Part shown: positions 41,738-46,171 of the stretch, in pieces
Numbering within the stretch: the stretch's first letter is position 1
Layout: the number at the start of each line of letters is the position of its first letter
Assembly: GCA_020846435.1 (NCBI GenBank)
Contig: JADLDY010000051.1
Location: 1 to 46,171 of the forward strand
Reading direction: 5' to 3'
Length of the DNA: 46,171 bases
From: Deltaproteobacteria bacterium
Lineage (GTDB): Bacteria; Desulfobacterota; GWC2-55-46
The notes under the pieces: model-generated
Databases searched by the model: none
What the model saw: only the letters and a program-made list of their open reading frames with translations
Told to the model about the DNA's origin: nothing
Translations under genes and position numbers: made by a program

Positions 41738-43111
41738 ATGCAGAAAAGACATGACCTGACGGCTTTTTTCAGTCCGTCGTCGATAGCCCTTGTCGGTGCG
41801 AGCCCGTCAGCCGGAAAGATATCGGGTATCATACTCGAGAACCTCAGGAATTCGTTCAAGGGGGCCATATACCCCGTGAACCCACACTACAATGAGGTCA
41901 TGGGGCTCAGATGCCACCCTTCGATAGAGGCCATCGGCTCTCCCGTAGACCTCGCTGTCTACGCTCTCGGGGCAGAATCTGTCCCAGAGGCTATCCTGAA
42001 TACCGGAGGTAACGCGGCCGGCGCGGTCGTAGTAAGCGGCGGCTTTGCCGAGGCAGGCCCGAAAGGCGTCCTCCTCGAGAAGGCGTTGAAGGACGCGGCG
42101 CGCTCAACAGGCATCCGCGTCATCGGCCCGAACTGCCTCGGAATATACGACGCGGTCACAGGGCTCGACACCTTCTTCGTTCCCAGGGACAGGGTCAGGA
42201 GGCCTGGCAGGGGTACTCTTTCCATCATCTCGCAGAGCGGCTCTTTCGCGGCGACGGCCATCGACGAACTCGCGACCGACGGCATAGGGGTCGCCAGAGT
42301 CGTAAGCTACGGGAACAAATCAGACGTAGACGAGGCAGACTGTCTCGACTTCCTCGCCGAAGACCCTGAGACAAAGGCAGTAGCCATTTACGTCGAGTCG
42401 ATAGAGGACGGCAGGCGTTTTGTCGAGTCTGCCGCGAGGTGCTCTGCCATAAAGCCGGTAATGGCAGTCAAGGTCGGAAAATCAGCCTCAGGGATATCCG
42501 CCGCCCGCTCCCATACAGGCGCCATCGCCGGGTCTTATGAGATATACAGGGCGGCCTTCAGGAAGGCCGGCATAATAGAGCTTAATGGCTATGAGGACTT
42601 TCTCGTGGCCTGCAAGGCCTTCGGCCTGACCTCGGGCGCGGCAGGCAAAAGGGTCATGATAATAACCGACGGCGGCGGCATGGGCGTCAACGTAGCTGAC
42701 GAGTGCATCGCTGCCGGGCTCACTGTCCCGCCCCTTCCTGAAGAGCTCATAGAGGAGCTCTCCGCGGCCTTCCCGCCGTACTTCACGACAGGCAACCCTC
42801 TTGACCTTACGGGGAGCGCGACTGATGAGTCCTTCGCGTTCGCTCTCAGCAAGACCATGTCAGGCGACTACTACGACATGGTCATAGTCGCGGCTCTATG
42901 GGGCCCTCCCGCGCTTACCGACAACCTGCCGGGCATGCTCGCGCAAAAGCCGGGCTTCAATGAAAAGCCCATAATCGCATGCACGCCGGGAGGCGCGTAT
43001 TCGAGGGAGAGGATAAGGCTCTTTCACGAGGCCGGGCTCCCCGCGTTCCTGACCCCCGAGGCCGCCGTTACAGCGGCCTGTGTCCTTTCGAAAAGGCAGG
43101 GGAGGCGCTGA
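41738..43111 (+). CDS. Acyl-CoA synthetase (ADP-forming), alpha subunit
   Basis: This 457-residue protein has a CoA-binding domain (SSIALVGASPSAGKISGIILENL, residues about 14-36) and the succinyl-CoA-ligase-like domains, with the catalytic phospho-His259 in RSHTGAIAG. It corresponds to the alpha part of acetate-CoA ligase (ADP-forming). Such enzymes convert acyl-CoA + ADP + Pi into acid + CoA + ATP, giving ATP during fermentation of amino acids or pyruvate. The substrate (acetyl, branched-chain or aryl acyl) cannot be decided. It is followed directly by the beta subunit (TGATG overlap). Confidence 0.92.
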   Translation: MQKRHDLTAFFSPSSIALVGASPSAGKISGIILENLRNSFKGAIYPVNPHYNEVMGLRCHPSIEAIGSPVDLAVYALGAESVPEAILNTGGNAAGAVVVSGGFAEAGPKGVLLEKALKDAARSTGIRVIGPNCLGIYDAVTGLDTFFVPRDRVRRPGRGTLSIISQSGSFAATAIDELATDGIGVARVVSYGNKSDVDEADCLDFLAEDPETKAVAIYVESIEDGRRFVESAARCSAIKPVMAVKVGKSASGISAARSHTGAIAGSYEIYRAAFRKAGIIELNGYEDFLVACKAFGLTSGAAGKRVMIITDGGGMGVNVADECIAAGLTVPPLPEELIEELSAAFPPYFTTGNPLDLTGSATDESFAFALSKTMSGDYYDMVIVAALWGPPALTDNLPGMLAQKPGFNEKPIIACTPGGAYSRERIRLFHEAGLPAFLTPEAAVTAACVLSKRQGRR

Positions 43112-43812
43112 TGGACCTGCGCGGTATTGAGCGGATAGTGAAGGAGGCGTTGAGCGTCAGCAGGAAAGTGCTGGTCGAGCCTGACGCGAAAGAGGTGTTG
43201 AAGCTCGCCTCTTTCCAGGTGCCTGCCTCAAGGGTCGTCAAGGACGTCTCCGGCGCGATAGAGGCCGCCAGAGAGATAGGCTTTCCGGTCGCCCTGAAGC
43301 TCATCTCCCCTGACATCATCCACAAGAGCGACGCCGGAGGGGTCTTCCTCAATGTCATGGACGAAAAAGAGATAGAAGAGAAGTGGTCGGGGATGATTCT
43401 CGGCATGGCCGACGACTACCCGACCGCCATTATCGAGGGCTTCCTCGTGGAAGAGATGGTAGGCTCTGGCGCGGAAGTCATAGTGGGCTGCCTGAGGGAC
43501 CCGCAGTTCGGCCCGGTAGTCATGTTCGGCATAGGTGGCGTGACTGTCGAGCTCATGAAGGACGTCTCGTTCAGACTTGCGCCGATTACGAGGGAAGAGG
43601 CCTTTGAGATGATGGCTGAGGTAAAGGGCTTCCCAATACTCACAGGCTTCAGGGGCAAGACAATAAAAGACCTCGACGCCATTGCCGACGCTCTCATCAA
43701 GCTTGGCGAGATAATGGCCCGCGTCGACGGAATAAAAGAGCTTGAGATAAACCCGCTTATCGTGCATGAAAGGGGCGCTGTCGTAGCCGACGCGAGGGCG
43801 ATTTTAGAATAA
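43111..43812 (+). CDS. Acyl-CoA synthetase (ADP-forming), beta subunit (ATP-grasp)
   Basis: This 233-residue protein is the ATP-grasp subunit. It has PVALKLISPDIIHKSDAGGVFLNV (about residues 53-76), VEEMVGSGAEVIVGCLRDPQFGPVVMFGIGGV and the closing metal/ATP motif IKELEINPLIVHERGAVVADARAIL. ATG 43111 overlaps the alpha stop; further upstream this frame is inside the alpha gene. In many bacteria alpha and beta are fused; here they are separate as in archaea. It completes the enzyme. Confidence 0.93.
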   Translation: MDLRGIERIVKEALSVSRKVLVEPDAKEVLKLASFQVPASRVVKDVSGAIEAAREIGFPVALKLISPDIIHKSDAGGVFLNVMDEKEIEEKWSGMILGMADDYPTAIIEGFLVEEMVGSGAEVIVGCLRDPQFGPVVMFGIGGVTVELMKDVSFRLAPITREEAFEMMAEVKGFPILTGFRGKTIKDLDAIADALIKLGEIMARVDGIKELEINPLIVHERGAVVADARAILE

Positions 43813-43813
43813 G

Positions 43814-44896
43814 GTGGATAGAGTTAAGGACATACACGGAGGCAACATCTGGCTTGCCTCGGCCTCAAGAGGTACTCATCCCTCTGACATACTCGACTTC
43901 AGCGCGTCGATAAACCCGCTCGGCTTTCCAGCGTCTGCCCGAAAGGCGCTCCTTGGCGCTTTTAAATCCATCCCTCCTTACCCTGACCCTGCTTCAACTG
44001 AATTGAAAAAGGCCATCGCGAACTTCCACTCGATTGGCACAGGCGAGGTCGCGCCGGCGAACGGCTCTAACGAGCTGATAAGCGTGATACCGAGGCTTCT
44101 CAAGAGCGGGCCATCCCTTATCGTGGAGCCCGCGTTCACCGAGTACAAAAAGGCCCTCGAGCTCGAAGGCATTAAAGTAAAGAGACATCTGCTCCGTGAG
44201 AGGGCCGGCTTCAGGCTCAACGCCAAAAGGCTCAAAAAGGCGATGGAGGGCTCCTCTGCCGTCTACATCGCCAACCCTTCAAACCCCTCAGGCGCGCGGG
44301 CCGGAAAAGACTGCCTGCTCGATGTCATAGCCCACGCCGGAAAGACTGGCGCGCTTGTCGTCATCGACGAGGCGTTCGCGGATTTCACCGGGGTGAGCGT
44401 CATCCCTGAGGCGATAAAGGCCGGGAATGTCATTGTCCTGAGGTCCATGACAAAGTTCTACGCCATGGCCGGCCTGAGGCTCGGTTACGCGGTCGGCGGA
44501 AAAAAGCTCATGGCCCGCCTTGCGGCTTTCATCCCGGCGTGGTCAGTCAACACGCTCGCATCTGCAGCCGGGGTTGCGGCGCTCAAAGACAGGGCGTTCA
44601 GGAAAAGGACTCTTGAGTGGTTTGAATGTGAAAGGGAATTTCTTTTCAAAGGGCTCTCCTCGCTCTCCGGACTGACGCCTTTTGAAAGCTCGGCCAACTA
44701 CGTCATGGTGAGGCTGAAAGAAGGCGTTGACGCGAGAGCGCTCAGGAAGTGGCTGCTTGAAAAGGACGGTATACTGATAAGGGAGCTTTCGGCTTTCCCG
44801 GGGCTTGGCCCGCAGTTCTTCAGGGTCGCGGTCCTCGGCAGGGAGGCCAATAAAAAGCTTCTCGCGGCCTTGAAGAGGTTTTTAAGGCACTCATGA
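43814..44896 (+). CDS. cobD: L-threonine-O-3-phosphate decarboxylase
   Basis: This 360-residue PLP enzyme of the HisC-like fold makes (R)-1-aminopropan-2-yl phosphate for the B12 nucleotide loop. CobD hallmarks are KDIHGGNIW at the start (HGGN), LDFSASINPLGFP near residue 28, PYPDPASTELKKAIA, NPSNPSG, the PLP lysine in RSMTKFYAMAGLRLGYA and the final FFRVAVLGR. HisC proteins lack the HGGN start. GTG 43814 begins one base after the previous stop. The product feeds CbiB encoded upstream. Confidence 0.92.
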   Translation: MDRVKDIHGGNIWLASASRGTHPSDILDFSASINPLGFPASARKALLGAFKSIPPYPDPASTELKKAIANFHSIGTGEVAPANGSNELISVIPRLLKSGPSLIVEPAFTEYKKALELEGIKVKRHLLRERAGFRLNAKRLKKAMEGSSAVYIANPSNPSGARAGKDCLLDVIAHAGKTGALVVIDEAFADFTGVSVIPEAIKAGNVIVLRSMTKFYAMAGLRLGYAVGGKKLMARLAAFIPAWSVNTLASAAGVAALKDRAFRKRTLEWFECEREFLFKGLSSLSGLTPFESSANYVMVRLKEGVDARALRKWLLEKDGILIRELSAFPGLGPQFFRVAVLGREANKKLLAALKRFLRHS

Positions 44897-44913
44897 GGTC
44901 GCCTGCCGAAGGT

Positions 44914-45282
44914 TCAGAGCGCGACCCGTATCACGGTCTTTACGTTCCCTCTCACGTTGAAGTCGCCGACCACTTCCAGCTTCCTCGGGGCGAGAGCGGC
45001 TTTGAGGTCGTCGAATATGAGGTTGGTGACGGCCTCGTGGGAGACCGCCCTGTCACGGAACGAGTTTAAATAGAGTTTCAGAGACTTGAGCTCCACTACC
45101 TTTTTGTCAGGCACGTAGTTTATCTTTATCGTGGCGAAGTCCGGGTACCCTGAGCGGGGGCACAGGCAGGTGAACTCCGGGAACGATATCTCGATCGCGT
45201 AATCTCGCTCAGGGCTGGGGTTGTCCCAGGGCTCGAGCTTCGCTTCTTCAACGGCCTTCGCGCCGTACTTTTTCTCTGTCAT
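44914..45282 (-). CDS. queF: NADPH-dependent 7-cyano-7-deazaguanine reductase (short, type I)
   Basis: This 122-residue T-fold enzyme reduces preQ0 to preQ1 in queuosine synthesis. The catalytic Cys41 and Asp48 lie in [11 protein letters not shown], and the NADPH/substrate segment [22 protein letters not shown] is intact (with E64 or E82 and H82-83 region in the usual places). The short single-domain form matches the Bacillus type. No preQ1 riboswitch was recognised in the gap upstream. It converges on cobD with 17 bases between stops. Confidence 0.93.
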   Translation of the reverse strand: MTEKKYGAKAVEEAKLEPWDNPSPERDYAIEISFPEFTCLCPRSGYPDFATIKINYVPDKKVVELKSLKLYLNSFRDRAVSHEAVTNLIFDDLKAALAPRKLEVVGDFNVRGNVKTVIRVAL

Positions 45283-45353
45283 GGTCAGGGCCCTTTCTTC
45301 TTCAATCCTGATATATTATCAGAGCGCCGGAGCCTGTGTAAAGATCCATCCCC

Positions 45354-45382
45354 TTGACAAAAGGGCCCTCTTCGGAATAAAT
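45354..45382 (+). promoter_or_regulatory. Predicted promoter of the DsrE-like gene
   Basis: A consensus TTGACA (45354-45359) and ATAAAT (45377-45382) are 17 bases apart, 31 bases before the start. The -35 lies in CTTGACAAAAGGGC, which is repeated exactly ahead of tRNA-Arg at 45933-45946. Confidence 0.6.
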
Positions 45383-45412
45383 GGGTAGTAATCCTGAAAA
45401 GGAGGAACATAT

Positions 45413-45763
45413 ATGTCTATGGTGACGATAGTTCTGCAGGACGCGCCCTACGGCAACGAGAAGGTCTGGAACGCCTTGCGCCTCTCTCAGGCGCTCATCT
45501 CCGTGGGCTCGAAGGTGAGGATATTCCTCTACGGCGACAGCGTGGTCGCCGCTAAGCGCGGGCAAAACCCGCCGAAGGGCTACTATAACGTCGGCGAGAT
45601 GCTCTCGGCCCTCATGGAAAAGGGTGTTGAGGTGAAGTCCTGCCTGACCTGCACTTCGGCCAGGGGGCTCGTGCAGGAGGACTTTATAGAGGGCGCCCTC
45701 ATCGGCAAGACGATAGACCTCGCCAGGTGGGTGCATGAGGGCGAAAAGGTCATGGTATTCTGA
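45413..45763 (+). CDS. DsrE-family sulfur-relay-like protein
   Basis: This 116-residue alpha/beta protein resembles the DsrE/YchN fold: VTIVLQDAPYGNEKVWNALRLSQALISVG at the N terminus, IFLYGDSVVAAKRGQ in the middle, and a SCLTCTSARGL segment near residue 80 with C-x-x-C, where DsrE proteins carry their persulfide-accepting cysteine. A role in sulfur transfer or redox signalling is plausible; no dsr or tus genes accompany it. AAAGGAGG precedes the ATG. The stop codon borders R1 copy C. Confidence 0.82.
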   Translation: MSMVTIVLQDAPYGNEKVWNALRLSQALISVGSKVRIFLYGDSVVAAKRGQNPPKGYYNVGEMLSALMEKGVEVKSCLTCTSARGLVQEDFIEGALIGKTIDLARWVHEGEKVMVF

Positions 45764-45889
45764 CAGGCAGCCATGAAAGCCCCATCTGCTTTGTCGTCAG
45801 CGTCGCTTGTAATTGAGGCGTACAGAAAAAGTACGCCTCAATTCCTGCTCCTCGACTCCTCGCACCTGGAACTTTTTGAGCGGCCTGTC
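45762..45889 (+). mobile_element. R1 element, copy C (shortened)
   Basis: About 128 bases match the right half of R1 copies A and B (from CCCATCTGC to CTTTTTGAGC). Its ends pair as GACAGGC (45762-45768) and GCCTGTC (45883-45889). The internal hairpin is the strongest of the family: 13-base perfect arms AATTGAGGCGTAC (45811-45823) and GTACGCCTCAATT (45831-45843). It overlaps the stop codon of the DsrE-like gene and probably terminates or caps its transcript. Confidence 0.75.
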
Positions 45890-45933
45890 TGAACCGGTGT
45901 CTCAGGTGTCTTTTCGCGGCAAAAGATTCCCTC

Positions 45934-45962
45934 TTGACAAAAGGGCAGTTTTTTTGTAACTT
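45934..45962 (+). promoter_or_regulatory. Predicted tRNA-Arg promoter
   Basis: TTGACA (45934-45939) is consensus; the best -10 at 17 bases is TAACTT (45957-45962), which is weak. tRNA-Arg starts 19 bases later. Confidence 0.5.
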
Positions 45963-45980
45963 GATTTGATTCGGTTTGAA

Positions 45981-46056
45981 GCGCCTGTAGCTCAGTGGAT
46001 AGAGCATCGGCCTCCGAAGCCGAGGGTCGGAGGTTCGAATCCTCTCAGGCGCGCCA
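45981..46056 (+). tRNA. tRNA-Arg (anticodon CCG)
   Basis: The 76-base gene folds as a normal cloverleaf: acceptor GCGCCTG with CAGGCGC, D arm GCTC...GAGC, anticodon stem TCGGC/GCCGA with loop CTCCGAA (anticodon CCG), and T arm with GGTTCGAATCC. The CCA end is encoded (46054-46056). Confidence 0.96.
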
Positions 46057-46122
46057 GGAATACTGGGTCTGAGGGTGAACGAGGGCCGGGTTCACAAGCT
46101 TTTCAACAACAGAATATGTCTT

Positions 46123-46171
<49 letters not shown>

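Noticed and set aside
45283-45412. preQ1 riboswitch upstream of queF
   Set aside because: No compact hairpin with the A-rich tail typical of preQ1-I was seen next to the queF start.

Overview
The window looks like a chromosomal segment of a Gram-negative, probably flagellated bacterium with roughly 55-60% GC. Gene content and order fit a Desulfobacterota/Nitrospirota-like lineage (former Deltaproteobacteria and relatives): LPS heptose genes, a YggS-ProC-YggT-DivIVA block, ADP-forming acyl-CoA synthetase subunits, an AMMECR1 protein and motAB behind a sigma-28 promoter. The lineage is inferred from content only; no rRNA is present.

Layout. 1-2.2 kb: an AT-rich, frameshifted SGNH/acyltransferase end, a short PhnA-type protein and a frameshifted TrkA-type potassium channel. 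2.2-2.7 kb: a gene-free patch of nested short repeats. 2.7-9.1 kb: housekeeping genes (exported hypothetical protein, DUF2007-like protein, sirtuin, YjbQ, RsmD, CoaD, aminotransferase, AMMECR1, NadA). 9.1-11.7 kb: a calcium-type P-type ATPase on the minus strand with a long structured leader. 12.1-22.4 kb: an envelope cluster (waaF, gmhB, waaC, PAP2 phosphatase, ArnT-like and GT2 glycosyltransferases, flippase-like protein, Trm112, heptose-7-phosphate kinase) that runs into yicC, gmk and rpoZ. 22.4-29.3 kb: a Yej/Dpp-like peptide ABC importer on the minus strand. 29.5-36.7 kb: rpoD, a SpoIIM-like protein, yggS, proC, yggT, divIVA, yggU, motA and motB. 36.7-38.4 kb: an EamA transporter and rsmE on the minus strand. 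38.5-44.9 kb: cobalamin genes cobQ, cbiB and cobD, interrupted by a DUF4149 protein, dodecin and the two acyl-CoA synthetase subunits. 44.9-46.2 kb: queF, a DsrE-like gene, tRNA-Arg(CCG) and a cut-off tRNA-Lys(CTT).

The most notable non-coding content is two families of structured, MITE-like repeats. Family R1 is about 250 bp with terminal inverted repeats and three internal hairpins (14734-14988, 26765-27012, shortened copy 45762-45889). Family R2 is about 130 bp (5461-5588 and, inverted, 33679-33808). Most copies abut the 3' end of a gene, and in two cases the host gene's stop codon lies inside the element's terminal repeat. One R1 copy separates the binding-protein gene from the permease gene of the peptide importer. 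No transposase gene is present in the window.

Other points of interest are a nine-C tract that breaks a surface-acylation gene, a near-consensus sigma-28 promoter before motAB, a predicted leaderless mRNA, TTGA start/stop couplings, and a broken small ORF at 31901-32067. All functional names rest on motif and family recognition by eye; no database search was run.
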